This document shows positions 17,034 through 25,197 of a stretch of 63,063 nucleotides of DNA, piece by piece. The DNA is taken from the NCBI GenBank assembly GCA_966185765.1, contig CBIFVZ010000012.1, forward strand, positions 1 through 63,063. Reading direction: 5' to 3'. Positions within the stretch are counted from its first letter, which is position 1, and each line of letters begins with the position of its first letter. The notes beneath the pieces were generated by a model that was not told the origin of the DNA, ran no database searches, and worked only from the letters and a program-made list of their open reading frames with translations. Source of the DNA: CBIFVZ01 sp966185765. GTDB taxonomy: Bacteria > Pseudomonadota > Gammaproteobacteria > Enterobacterales > Enterobacteriaceae. A program made the position numbers and the translations under genes.

Positions 17034-17312
17034 TTACGGTAGCATCATTGGCCATTCCGGCGGGGCCTGGCTGATGACTTCCATCGTCACATCTTTCACG
17101 TGGGCCCAGATAAGCGGTAAGTCAGCACTCAGACCGAGCAGGCCCGTGGCAAACCAGCAGGAGGCGGCAATGCCAAGCCCGCTGGAAACCACCGCAAGAA
17201 ACGGATAGTCCGCTTTGCGAAAACGGACATTAAGCGTGCTGGCAAGAAACATAAGCACCGCGCTGATTAACTGCCAGCGCATTAAGACCACGCCAGTGGT
17301 GATGGTAGCCAT
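17034..17312 (-). CDS. yjcB: YjcB family membrane protein
   Basis: 92-residue protein with strong resemblance to E. coli YjcB: TTGVVLMRWQLISAVLMF, then NVRFRKADY, then a second hydrophobic stretch and a PPEWPMMLP tail. Two or three membrane helices are likely. The function is unknown. A TGAGGA ribosome-binding site precedes the ATG. In E. coli the gene sits next to ssb; here the GGDEF gene and the exporter operon separate them. A consensus CRP site lies about 130 bp upstream. Confidence 0.88.
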   Translation of the reverse strand: MATITTGVVLMRWQLISAVLMFLASTLNVRFRKADYPFLAVVSSGLGIAASCWFATGLLGLSADLPLIWAHVKDVTMEVISQAPPEWPMMLP

Positions 17313-17436
17313 GAAACCTAATCCTCAAAGCAAACTTATTACGCCGCACGGCATACACGCAGTCGCGTTTTTACAGGGATAAGAGCCGCAGGGAACAAGT
17401 TGTCGCAGAAAATGTAAACTCATGCCCTGTTGCACA

Positions 17437-17462
17437 GGACTTGTGAAGTTTATCACATTTGA
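17437..17462. promoter_or_regulatory. CRP-binding site upstream of yjcB
   Basis: TGTGA (17442-17446), six bases, TCACA (17453-17457) is a perfect match to the CRP core. It lies 125-145 bp upstream of yjcB and between yjcB and the end of soxS, so yjcB is the likely target. The rest of the 285-bp gap shows no gene. Confidence 0.65.
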
Positions 17463-17597
17463 TGATTAATTCACCAGATGGATGTGCGTTTTTTAGCGTC
17501 TTTGTGCGGCATAAAGTGAAGAGAAAGGGCAGTGAGTGTAGCGTAATGCGTTGTCATCTGCCCTTAGGGTGGCGTAATAAGCTGGCAGGTTCATCGG

Positions 17598-17921
17598 TCA
17601 GGCGTGCTGACGATAGTTCGTGGGTGTCTGGTCAAATTCGCGGCGGAACACGCGGGAAAAGGTCTGTTGCGAGACATAACCGTAATCCATCGCAATATCA
17701 AAGATTGGGCGCTGTGTGTTGCGCAACTCGCGTGCCGCCATTTCCAGACGACGCTGGCGAATATAATCTCCCAGCGTCTGGTGCTTTACGGTACGGAACA
17801 TCCGTTGCAGATACCATTTCGAGTAACCGGATTTCTTTGCCACGACGTCAATGTTGAGCGGCTTATCGATATGCTCATCAATCCATTGCGTCAGGGTGTC
17901 AATAATCTCCTGATGGGCCAT
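17598..17921 (-). CDS. soxS: superoxide response regulator SoxS
   Basis: AraC/XylS-family activator of the superoxide regulon. The 107-residue protein is a stand-alone DNA-binding domain with two helix-turn-helix motifs: IDVVAKKSGYSKWYLQRMF and FDIAMDYGYVSQQTFSRVF. Its level is set by SoxR at the shared promoter; the gene is divergent from soxR with 83 bp between starts. It differs from E. coli SoxS mainly at the two ends. Confidence 0.97.
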   Translation of the reverse strand: MAHQEIIDTLTQWIDEHIDKPLNIDVVAKKSGYSKWYLQRMFRTVKHQTLGDYIRQRRLEMAARELRNTQRPIFDIAMDYGYVSQQTFSRVFRREFDQTPTNYRQHA

Positions 17922-17966
17922 GATTTTCCTCTCTTATTTTCCGATTCGAAGTCTTTACTAAGCCGG

Positions 17967-17997
17967 AGTATAATTCCTCAAGTTAACTTGAGGTAAA
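17967..17997 (-). promoter_or_regulatory. soxS promoter with SoxR operator
   Basis: An 18-bp perfect palindrome (CCTCAAGTT/AACTTGAGG, 17976-17993) lies between a -35 TTTACC (17992-17997) and a -10 TATACT (17967-17972), reading on the minus strand. The spacer is 19 bp, the over-long spacing typical of MerR-family promoters that oxidised SoxR untwists. It matches the E. coli arrangement. Confidence 0.93.
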
Positions 17998-18004
17998 GCA
18001 TATT

Positions 18005-18472
18005 ATGGAAAAGAAATCTCCCCGGCTAAAAATGCTGCTCTCGGTGGGGGAAGTGGCAAAGCGTAGCGGTGTGGCGGTGTCGGCCCTGCATTTTTATGAA
18101 AGCAAAGGGTTGATAAAAAGCCGCCGAAATGCCGGTAATCAGCGGCGATATACGCGTGATGTGCTGCGTTATGTGGCAATCATCAAAATTGCTCAGCGCA
18201 TTGGTATTCCGTTGGCAACCATTAGCGAAGCCTTTAGCGTATTGCCAGAAGGCCACACGCTGAGCGCCAGAGAGTGGAAGCAGCTGTCGTCACGCTGGCG
18301 TGAAGAACTTGACCGACGCATTAATACGCTGACCGCGCTGCGTGACGAACTTAATGGCTGTATTGGCTGCGGTTGCCTGTCGCGCAGCGACTGCCCGTTG
18401 CGTAACCCTAACGACCAGTTGGGCAAGCAGGGCACCGGGGCGCGGCTGCTCGGCGACCTGGAAGAGCCGTAA
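18005..18472 (+). CDS. soxR: redox-sensing activator SoxR
   Basis: MerR-family [2Fe-2S] sensor that activates soxS when oxidised by redox-cycling compounds. The 155-residue protein has a winged HTH (LSVGEVAKRSGVAVSALHFY), a dimerisation helix, and the cluster motif C119-x2-C122-x-C124-x5-C130. The operator ends 12 bases upstream of its ATG, so SoxR also represses itself. Confidence 0.97.
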   Translation: MEKKSPRLKMLLSVGEVAKRSGVAVSALHFYESKGLIKSRRNAGNQRRYTRDVLRYVAIIKIAQRIGIPLATISEAFSVLPEGHTLSAREWKQLSSRWREELDRRINTLTALRDELNGCIGCGCLSRSDCPLRNPNDQLGKQGTGARLLGDLEEP

Positions 18473-18539
18473 ACGCGTTTTCGCCAGAAGTGGCGTGCTT
18501 CTCTATAGTGTATGCAGTGCCCATACCGAGGAGACGCCT

Positions 18540-19211
18540 GTGCTGACTGTCCATCATTTAGATCATTCTCGTTCCAGCCGCATTATCTGGATGCTCGAAG
18601 AGCTGCATGTGCCTTACGAGATAGTGCACTACCAGCGAGAGAAAACGCTGCTGGCGCCACCAGCATTAAAGCGCATCCATCCGCTCGGTAAGGCTCCCGT
18701 ACTGGTGGATGACGGGCAGGTCATCGCCGAATCAGGCGCGATTCTGGAGTATTTACAGGAAACCTACGACGCAGACGACCACCTGCGCCCGCAGGCAGGG
18801 GAGTCGCGTCAGCAATGCCGTTTCTGGCTGCATTATGCAGAAGGCTCGCTAATGCCGCCGCTGTTAATTTCACTGATCTTGTCACGGTTGGGAAAGGCTC
18901 CGGTCCCCTGGCTGCTACGCCCGGTTGGTCGTGCGCTTGGCTCGGGCGTACAGCGTGGCTGGCTTAATGGCCAGCTGGCAACCCACACTGCTTTTATCAA
19001 TGATCATCTTTCCACGCATGCTTACTTCGCCGCAGATGGCTTCAGCATTGCCGATATTCAAATGAGTTATCCCATTGCAGCACTGCTCTCACGTACGAAG
19101 CAGGGCGAGTTAGTACACGTTCGCAACTGGTGGCGGCGCGTGCAGCAGCGTCCGGCTTACCAGCAGGCGGTGGCGCAGGGCGGGCCGTTTGATGTACCGG
19201 GTGATGACTGA
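18540..19211 (+). CDS. glutathione S-transferase family protein
   Basis: 223 residues from GTG 18540 behind CGAGGAGA. The thioredoxin-like N-terminal half starts LTVHHLDHSRSSRIIWMLEEL and has the cis-Pro/Glu-Ser glutathione-binding pair (KAPVLVDDGQVIAESGAIL, 55-73). The all-helical C-terminal half contains ADIQMSYPI. It lies 67 bp after soxR on the same strand, and a TATAGT sequence in the gap could give its own promoter. A detoxification role fits the soxRS neighbourhood but is inferred. The position is not occupied by a GST in E. coli. Confidence 0.88.
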   Translation: MLTVHHLDHSRSSRIIWMLEELHVPYEIVHYQREKTLLAPPALKRIHPLGKAPVLVDDGQVIAESGAILEYLQETYDADDHLRPQAGESRQQCRFWLHYAEGSLMPPLLISLILSRLGKAPVPWLLRPVGRALGSGVQRGWLNGQLATHTAFINDHLSTHAYFAADGFSIADIQMSYPIAALLSRTKQGELVHVRNWWRRVQQRPAYQQAVAQGGPFDVPGDD

Positions 19212-19261
19212 GGGTTTACCAGATTGTTAACATCTTTGCGCATCAACGATAACGGTTGCGC

Positions 19262-19299
19262 ACGTGCTGGTGAGAAAGTGTGCTCCTGGCACGTTTTTG
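19262..19299 (+). terminator. possible terminator after the GST gene
   Basis: ACGTGC (19262) pairs with GCACGT (19289) across a partly paired loop (GAG/CTC), and TTTTTG follows. The loop is large, so confidence is moderate. Confidence 0.4.
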
Positions 19300-19388
19300 T
19301 CGGTAAATCGTCAAAGTTATGTTGAAAAGCCCAGTCTGAAGGCCGGATAATCGTTTGCCTGATATTACCGCTTGCACTGTAAACGCAG

Positions 19389-19404
19389 AGCTAAACGTTT
19401 GCGT
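19389..19404. promoter_or_regulatory. PurR operator upstream of ghxP
   Basis: AGCTAAACGTTTGCGT matches the 16-bp PurR operator (reverse of ACGCAAACGTTTNCNT) at all central positions. It lies 100 bp upstream of ghxP; E. coli ghxP belongs to the PurR regulon. A weaker half-like site (CGTTTGC) is at 19352-19358. Confidence 0.75.
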
Positions 19405-19503
19405 ATGTTCGTTGATGCGCCAATGCATAACTAAACAGACTCCGCTGCGACCGGTTCACTATCTATTACGACACATATCAAAAAAATCTCAGGGGATTGC
19501 TCT

Positions 19504-20853
19504 ATGTCTACTCCATCTGCGCGCACCGGCGGCTCTCTTGACGGCTGGTTTAAAATCTCTGCGCGCGGCAGCACCGTGCGCAAAGAAGTGCTCGCCGGTC
19601 TGACGACCTTTCTGGCTATGGTGTACTCGGTTATTGTGGTGCCGAGTATGCTCGGCAAAGCCGGCTTCCCGCCTGCGGCCGTGTTCGTGGCAACCTGCCT
19701 TGTAGCCGGTTTTGGCTCTATCGTGATGGGGCTGTGGGCTAACCTGCCGCTGGCGATTGGCTGTGCTATCTCGCTGACCGCGTTTACCGCCTTTAGCCTG
19801 GTGCTGGGCCAGCAAATCAGCGTACCGGTGGCGCTTGGTGCGGTGTTCCTGATGGGCGTACTGTTTACACTGATTTCTGCAACCGGTATCCGCAGCTGGA
19901 TTTTGCGCAACCTGCCAATGGGCGTGGCCCACGGCACTGGCATAGGTATTGGCCTGTTTTTGCTCATCATTGCCGCAAATGGCGTGGGCCTGGTGGTAAA
20001 AAACCCGCTTGATGGCTTGCCGGTCGCGCTGGGGCAGTTCACCAGCTTCCCGGTACTGATGTCGCTGATTGGTCTTGCGGTGATTATTGGTCTGGAAAAG
20101 CTCAAAGTGCCCGGCGGTATTCTGCTTACGATTATCGGTATCTCGATTATCGGCCTGATTTTTGACCCGGCGGTGCACTTTAGCGGTATTTTCGCCATGC
20201 CGTCACTGAGTGATGAGAACGGTCATTCGCTGATTGGCAGCCTGGATATCATGGGGGCGCTCAACCCGGTGGTGCTGCCAAGCGTGCTGGCGCTGGTGAT
20301 GACCGCAGTGTTTGACGCCACCGGTACAATCCGCGCCGTGGCCGGGCAGGCAAAACTGCTGGATAAAGACGGCCAGATTATCGACGGCGGTAAAGCGCTA
20401 ACCACTGACTCTGTCAGTAGCGTCTTTTCAAGCCTGGTGGGGGCGTCTCCGGCGGCGGTCTACATTGAATCTGCGGCCGGTACGGCGGCAGGGGGTAAAA
20501 CGGGCCTGACCGCGATTGTGGTTGGTGTGCTGTTCCTGCTGATTTTGTTCCTTTCGCCGCTGTCTTATCTGGTGCCAGTTTATGCGACTGCACCGGCGCT
20601 GATGTACGTGGGTCTGCTCATGCTCAGCAACGTGGCAAAAATCGATTTTGATGATTTCGTTGATGCGATGGCAGGGCTAATCACGGCGGTGTTTATCGTG
20701 TTCACCTGCAACATCGTCACCGGCATTATGATTGGTTTTGCCACGCTGGTCGTGGGGCGCCTGGTGTCCGGGGAGTGGCGTAAACTGAATGTGGGTACGG
20801 TTATCATTGCCGTGGCGCTGGTGGCATTTTATGCTGGCGGCTGGGCTATTTGA
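19504..20853 (+). CDS. ghxP: guanine/hypoxanthine permease GhxP
   Basis: Proton-coupled nucleobase transporter of the AzgA/NCS2 type, inner membrane. The 449-residue protein equals E. coli GhxP (YjcD) in length and starts with the same MSTPSARTGGSLD. Typical features are TFLAMVYSVIVVPSMLGKAGFP in the first membrane segments, the substrate-site region FDATGTIRAVAGQA, and IESAAGTAAGGKTGLTA; about 14 membrane segments are expected. The upstream PurR box predicts repression when hypoxanthine and guanine are plentiful. Confidence 0.96.
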   Translation: MSTPSARTGGSLDGWFKISARGSTVRKEVLAGLTTFLAMVYSVIVVPSMLGKAGFPPAAVFVATCLVAGFGSIVMGLWANLPLAIGCAISLTAFTAFSLVLGQQISVPVALGAVFLMGVLFTLISATGIRSWILRNLPMGVAHGTGIGIGLFLLIIAANGVGLVVKNPLDGLPVALGQFTSFPVLMSLIGLAVIIGLEKLKVPGGILLTIIGISIIGLIFDPAVHFSGIFAMPSLSDENGHSLIGSLDIMGALNPVVLPSVLALVMTAVFDATGTIRAVAGQAKLLDKDGQIIDGGKALTTDSVSSVFSSLVGASPAAVYIESAAGTAAGGKTGLTAIVVGVLFLLILFLSPLSYLVPVYATAPALMYVGLLMLSNVAKIDFDDFVDAMAGLITAVFIVFTCNIVTGIMIGFATLVVGRLVSGEWRKLNVGTVIIAVALVAFYAGGWAI

Positions 20854-20863
20854 TAGTGTTGAT

Positions 20864-20905
20864 GGGTCGGGAAACCGGCCCCTTTCCGACTTTTCCCTTT
20901 TTCGA
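20864..20905 (+). terminator. terminator after ghxP
   Basis: GGGTCGG-GAAA-CCGGCCC (one G-T pair) followed by pyrimidine/T-rich sequence CTTTCC...TTTTCCCTTTTT. Confidence 0.6.
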
Positions 20906-21002
20906 CAGTTTTAAGCCTCTTCTTGTTTCCTTTGGTTGAAAAAAGTTGTTCTATTATCTGGGTAGTTTTTTTGATAGTAGAAAAAATCGCGACAAGGACA
21001 GC

Positions 21003-22649
21003 ATGGAAATATTCTTTACCATTTTGATTTTGACCTTTGTGGTGTCTCTCTCAGGGGTCGTTACGCGTATTCTCCCTTTCCAGATACCGCTGCCGCTGAT
21101 GCAAATTGCCATCGGTGCGCTGCTCGCCTGGCCAACGTTTGGTCTGCACGTTGACTTCGATCCGGAACTGTTTCTGGTTCTGTTTATTCCTCCGTTGCTT
21201 TTTGCCGATGGCTGGAAAACACCGACGCGGGAGTTCATACAACACGGCCGTGAAATCATTGGCCTGGCGCTGGTGCTGGTGCTTATCACCGTGGTCGGTA
21301 TCGGCTTTTTGATTTACTGGATGGTGCCAGGCATTCCTCTGATACCGGCGCTGGCGCTGGCGGCGGTACTCTCGCCCACTGACGCCGTAGCGCTGTCGGG
21401 CATTGTGGGTGAAGGCCGCATCCCGAAAAAAATCATGGGGATTTTGCAGGGCGAGGCGCTGATGAACGACGCCTCCGGCCTGGTGTCGCTGAAGTTTGCG
21501 GTCGCCGTAGCGATGGGCACAATGGTCTTTACCGTTGGCGGCGCGTCGCTGGAGTTCATGAAGGTCGCCATTGGCGGTCTGCTGGCCGGTATTGCGGTAA
21601 GTTGGCTGTATGGCCGTTCGCTGCGTCTGATGAGCCGCTGGAGCGGCGATGAACCGGCAACCCAGATTGTGCTGTTGTTCCTGCTGCCGTTTGCCTCTTA
21701 CCTGATTGCTGAACACATTGGTGTTTCCGGCATCCTGGCAGCGGTTGCGGCGGGCATGACCATCACCCGTTCCGGCGTGATGCGCACCGCACCGCTGGCT
21801 ATGCGCCTGCGCGCCAACAGCGTGTGGTCGATGCTGGAGTTTGTGTTTAACGGCATGGTGTTCCTGATGTTGGGCCTGCAGCTGCCGGATATCCTGGAAA
21901 CCTCGCTGATTGCGGCTGAGGCCGACCCGAACGTTGAAGTCTGGATGCTGTTCCTGGATATCGTGCTGATTTACTTTGCGCTCATCCTGGTGCGTTTCCT
22001 GTGGCTGTGGTGCATGAAGAATTTCAGCAAACGCTTCCTGAAGAAAAAACCGATGGAATTTGGCGCCTGGAGCATGCGTGAAATCCTGATTGCATCCTTT
22101 GCGGGCGTGCGTGGTGCCATTACGCTTGCCGGTGTGCTGTCTATCCCGCTGCTGTTGCCAAGTGGCGATGTCTTCCCGGCACGTTATGAGCTTATCTTCC
22201 TCGCCGCAGGGGTGATTCTGTTCTCGCTGTTCGTGGGCGTTATCATGCTGCCGATTCTGCTGCGCCACCTTGAAGTGGCTGACAAATCGCAGTCGCAGCA
22301 GGAAGAACGTCTGGCGAAATCGGCAACCGCCGAAGTGGCTATTGTCGCTATCCAGAAAATGGAAGAGCGTCTGGCTGCCAACATGGAAGAGAACATCGAC
22401 AATCAGTTGCTTAAAGAGGTGAGTTCACGCGTCATCGGGAACCTGCGTCGTCGTGCCGACGGGCGCAACGACGTGGAGAACTCGGAGCTGGAAGAGAACC
22501 TGGAGCGCCGCTTCCGCCTGACGGCGCTGCGCTCGGAGCGTGCGGAGCTGTATCACCTGCGTGCCACCCAGCAAATTAGCAACGAGACGTTGACGAAGAT
22601 GCTTTACGATCTGGATTTGCTGGAAACGTTGCTGATGGAAAAAGAGTAA
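21003..22649 (+). CDS. yjcE: CPA1-family sodium/proton antiporter YjcE
   Basis: 548 residues, matching E. coli YjcE (549). About 12 membrane segments carry the conserved ion-site motifs LSPTDAVALSGIVGEGRIP and GEALMNDASGLVSLKFA. A cytoplasmic C-terminal region of about 130 charged residues follows. The first ATG fitting the family (MEIFFTILI) is at 21003 after ACAAGGA; the frame is open further upstream without support. Exact substrate ions are not established in E. coli. A strong terminator follows. Confidence 0.93.
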   Translation: MEIFFTILILTFVVSLSGVVTRILPFQIPLPLMQIAIGALLAWPTFGLHVDFDPELFLVLFIPPLLFADGWKTPTREFIQHGREIIGLALVLVLITVVGIGFLIYWMVPGIPLIPALALAAVLSPTDAVALSGIVGEGRIPKKIMGILQGEALMNDASGLVSLKFAVAVAMGTMVFTVGGASLEFMKVAIGGLLAGIAVSWLYGRSLRLMSRWSGDEPATQIVLLFLLPFASYLIAEHIGVSGILAAVAAGMTITRSGVMRTAPLAMRLRANSVWSMLEFVFNGMVFLMLGLQLPDILETSLIAAEADPNVEVWMLFLDIVLIYFALILVRFLWLWCMKNFSKRFLKKKPMEFGAWSMREILIASFAGVRGAITLAGVLSIPLLLPSGDVFPARYELIFLAAGVILFSLFVGVIMLPILLRHLEVADKSQSQQEERLAKSATAEVAIVAIQKMEERLAANMEENIDNQLLKEVSSRVIGNLRRRADGRNDVENSELEENLERRFRLTALRSERAELYHLRATQQISNETLTKMLYDLDLLETLLMEKE

Positions 22650-22667
22650 CGCGAACACGCCAGACAA

Positions 22668-22700
22668 AACGGCCAGGTTTGATAACCTGGCCGTTTTTTT
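22668..22700 (+). terminator. terminator after yjcE
   Basis: A 12-bp perfect stem (AACGGCCAGGTT/AACCTGGCCGTT) with a TGAT loop and a run of seven T. Confidence 0.93.
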
Positions 22701-22938
22701 ATGGGGCATACGGGTTTAATTGTTAACACCTGTTCCAGGTAAAGACGTTAAAACTATGTCACCTCGCTTATCCCTGCTTAATCCCCCACAGTCGCTTGCA
22801 GCAGTCAATCCATGCCCGCGCGCTGATTGTGATGATGTTATCGGGTGTGGTGATGGTATTAGTGGCACCGCTGGTGGCGAAAATGCTATTTTGACGCGCT
22901 ATCGCAGGACGACCTGTGAAGTCATGGAGGATGGCACA

Positions 22939-23352
22939 GTGTTTATCATAACAGATCTGTTTATTGGCTGGCGCACTGGCACCCTGGGACGGGGGCGATT
23001 TTTGGTCTGTGCGTTAATTGTGACTGCGTTAACCGTCATTGGTATCTGGGCGGCAATCAATACAGTCTATTCAGGGAACACGCTTATATTTCAGTGGCTG
23101 TACTGGCTGACGTTGCTTTGTAGTTACTATTCCGGCCTTCTCATTATCATCAAACGCTTTCGTGAACTGGTGGCCTGGCCGGTCGTATGGGCGGTGCTGT
23201 GGTGGGTATGCTTACTGCTCGTACAGTATTTGCCCTGGAGCAGGGAGTCGCAATACCTTCAAATGGGCGCTTCGCTGGTGAGCCTGCTGGTGTTTGGATT
23301 GTTGTTTTGCGCCCCTGCGCGTCGCGGTGACCTGAATACCGCGAAAACGTAA
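22939..23352 (+). CDS. DUF805-like small membrane protein
   Basis: The frame is open from 22720, but the upstream part reads like non-coding sequence. GTG 22939, eight bases after GGAGG, gives 137 residues; ATG 22924 is the alternative. Four membrane helices are visible, with the family-like cytoplasmic GRGRF segment before helix 1 and KRFRELVAWPVVWAV between helices 2 and 3. The function of DUF805 proteins is unknown. It sits at the edge of the accessory insert between yjcE and actP. The 289-bp gap before it holds only the yjcE terminator and a short hydrophobic frame (22832-22894). Confidence 0.6.
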   Translation: MFIITDLFIGWRTGTLGRGRFLVCALIVTALTVIGIWAAINTVYSGNTLIFQWLYWLTLLCSYYSGLLIIIKRFRELVAWPVVWAVLWWVCLLLVQYLPWSRESQYLQMGASLVSLLVFGLLFCAPARRGDLNTAKT

Positions 23353-23458
23353 TGCTCTGCGCGGTGAATGGCGTAAAACTGCCTGCTTTAGTTGAGATAT
23401 TATCTGACATGGCAGGTAGGCGCTGTTATATCCACCTGCCTGATGGTTTATGAATGGA

Positions 23459-24544
23459 TCAAGTGGGTTGTAACCGCTGGCAATGAAACTCCTGGATACG
23501 AGCAATAGCAAGTTGCAGGTTGTTATCATCAAATAGCTTCATCTTACGGTTGGCCCAACGCTCACCCGCAGGCCACTGGCGTAATCCTTCTTTCACGGAA
23601 TCCAGCGTGGGCTGGCATCCTCCCTGGGTCAACAGCCAGTCAACAGTGGCCAGTAGTTCCAGACCAAATGGAGATTCAAAGCCGTCAATCAACTGGCTGA
23701 CTTGCTCCATTGCAGGCAACCAGGCTTTAGCTTCGCTATTCAAATATGTATTTACGTGATCTTTTTCCTGGTCATTAAACCAGACGACATCCTGTGGTTG
23801 GCTGTCGGGGATACGTTTTTCCGCTTTCAGGTAGTTGCCATCAAGGGCGTTGAGCAAATGATTCAGGTTGTGTGCATAAGGGCCATAATTATGCGCTTCA
23901 AACCGCAGCTTAAGTTCGTTTTTCAGCTGATACTGTTCAACTGCGCGTTGTAGAAACCATGCCAGCTTCTGGATTTCCAGCAGGCTGCACTCAATTCCCA
24001 GTACCCAGTAACGGCGCACCAGTTCAGCGATCATCGCTCTGGCGGGAGTGAGCTTTTTTACCCCGGTACTTTTGGCAACATTCAGGTATTTGTCCGTGGG
24101 TTCATACACCAGAATGTCAACGCCGGGTATGTCGCTTAATGCGCGCACAATGCGTTCTTTTACGTCTGACCAGCTCAGGCCACCATTACCTGCACCGAGC
24201 GGCGGAATGGCAACAGACTGCACTTTCTCTTCAAGTAAAAAGCGGCGTAGATCCTGTAAACCGTCTTCAATCCACTCAAGCTGTGAATCGGCGCGCCAGT
24301 GTTGTTTGGTGGGGAAGTTGATAATCCAGCGTGGCCCCATCAGTTCGCCCGTTTCGGTAATGAACATCTTACCGGTGACCACCTGCTTGTGTTTGCAAGC
24401 GTGAGCATACGCTTTCATATTTTGTGGGTAACGCTCTTTGAACATCAGCGCAATACCTTTACCCATGACACCCACGGTATTCACTGTATTCACCAGTGCT
24501 TCCACGGGTGCATCCAGTAAGTTGCCTTGTGTATATGTGATCAT
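23459..24544 (-). CDS. darG: DarG antitoxin, macrodomain DNA ADP-ribosylglycohydrolase
   Basis: 361 residues. The N-terminal macrodomain (1-160) begins MITYTQGNLL. It shows the ADP-ribose loop VNTVNTVGVMGKGIA (N22, K29), the catalytic-position Lys80 in INFPTK, and GAGNGGLSW (118-125); in DarG this domain removes ADP-ribose from DNA. The C-terminal half (about 180-361, with EIQKLAWFLQ and NYGPYAHNL) corresponds to the DarT-binding part. The ATG overlaps the darT stop in an ATGA junction, so expression is coupled. The DNA is less GC-rich than the surrounding core. Last gene of a three-gene operon. Confidence 0.92.
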   Translation of the reverse strand: MITYTQGNLLDAPVEALVNTVNTVGVMGKGIALMFKERYPQNMKAYAHACKHKQVVTGKMFITETGELMGPRWIINFPTKQHWRADSQLEWIEDGLQDLRRFLLEEKVQSVAIPPLGAGNGGLSWSDVKERIVRALSDIPGVDILVYEPTDKYLNVAKSTGVKKLTPARAMIAELVRRYWVLGIECSLLEIQKLAWFLQRAVEQYQLKNELKLRFEAHNYGPYAHNLNHLLNALDGNYLKAEKRIPDSQPQDVVWFNDQEKDHVNTYLNSEAKAWLPAMEQVSQLIDGFESPFGLELLATVDWLLTQGGCQPTLDSVKEGLRQWPAGERWANRKMKLFDDNNLQLAIARIQEFHCQRLQPT

Positions 24545-25197
24545 GAGAAGTACCACCCAGCCCGTGCATGGACGGGCATTGTCAAATTGCGTTGCGACAG
24601 CCAATGCTCTAATTGTAACTTGACATCATTGTTGTAACAAACCATCCCGCTCAGTAATGTGATTGGACAGTGTTGCCAGAGAAGCGCTTCTGCCTGATAG
24701 CGTTCAAACTTTGCCAGGTCATCCTGGTCGCGGCGGAAATCCCGCGTTTGCAAGATACGCCAGTCAATCTGGTTGAGGTTGTCCAGACTGGTGTAGTAAT
24801 TCGCCAGGCTACAGTAGGCATGGCTGTCGGTAAAGACAAAAGGGAGGGACTGTGCCGCTGCGGTTCGCAGGCTGCTGACCAGAATGACGATGTCTTCATT
24901 ATCACGTTGTTTAATGCCGCCGCGCCCGCTGTGAATATTCATTAGCATCGGCGAGAAGGGCGTAAAATAAAACGGCACATAGTCATGCAGCGTACCACCC
25001 ATCCCAACAGGCACCAGATGCCCGGCGCGTTTGCCAATAAGCTCCTGATTACCAATGTGAGTCCAGTTGTTCGCCTGTACCGGGCTATTGCCGCAGTGCA
25101 GGCCGTTGTCCAGTATCCACGGGATATTATCCCGATGGACAATACGCCAGATCAGGGCTTTTTCCGGGTTAAGGCTGGCGCTGTAGTCGTAGGCCAC
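24541..25197 (-). CDS. darT: DarT toxin, ssDNA ADP-ribosyltransferase (DarT2 type)
   Basis: 218 residues, clearly the family of the characterised enteropathogenic E. coli DarT, which attaches ADP-ribose from NAD+ to thymidine in single-stranded DNA. Visible motifs are the NAD-site start IVHRDNIPWILDNGLHC (His21), VPFYFTPFSPMLMNI, and RYQAEALLWQHCP with the catalytic Glu170 at the same number as in the E. coli enzyme. GTG start 25197 with CGGAG upstream; it overlaps the preceding gene by 29 bp. Known roles are toxin-antitoxin and anti-phage defence; activity here is inferred from intact motifs. Confidence 0.93.
   Translation of the reverse strand: MAYDYSASLNPEKALIWRIVHRDNIPWILDNGLHCGNSPVQANNWTHIGNQELIGKRAGHLVPVGMGGTLHDYVPFYFTPFSPMLMNIHSGRGGIKQRDNEDIVILVSSLRTAAAQSLPFVFTDSHAYCSLANYYTSLDNLNQIDWRILQTRDFRRDQDDLAKFERYQAEALLWQHCPITLLSGMVCYNNDVKLQLEHWLSQRNLTMPVHARAGWYFS

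Noticed and set aside
19212..19503. SraL/RyjA small RNA between soxR and ghxP
   Set aside because: The E. coli sRNA terminator sequence is not recognisable on the minus strand here.
21051..22268. 405-codon minus-strand ORF over yjcE
   Set aside because: Antisense shadow of a conserved antiporter gene, rich in Gln/His/Arg without any motif.
22832..22894. 20-residue hydrophobic frame (MMLSGVVMVLVAPLVAKMLF)
   Set aside because: No ribosome-binding site and the frame is open upstream without a better start; may be a remnant of a larger membrane protein, evidence too thin.
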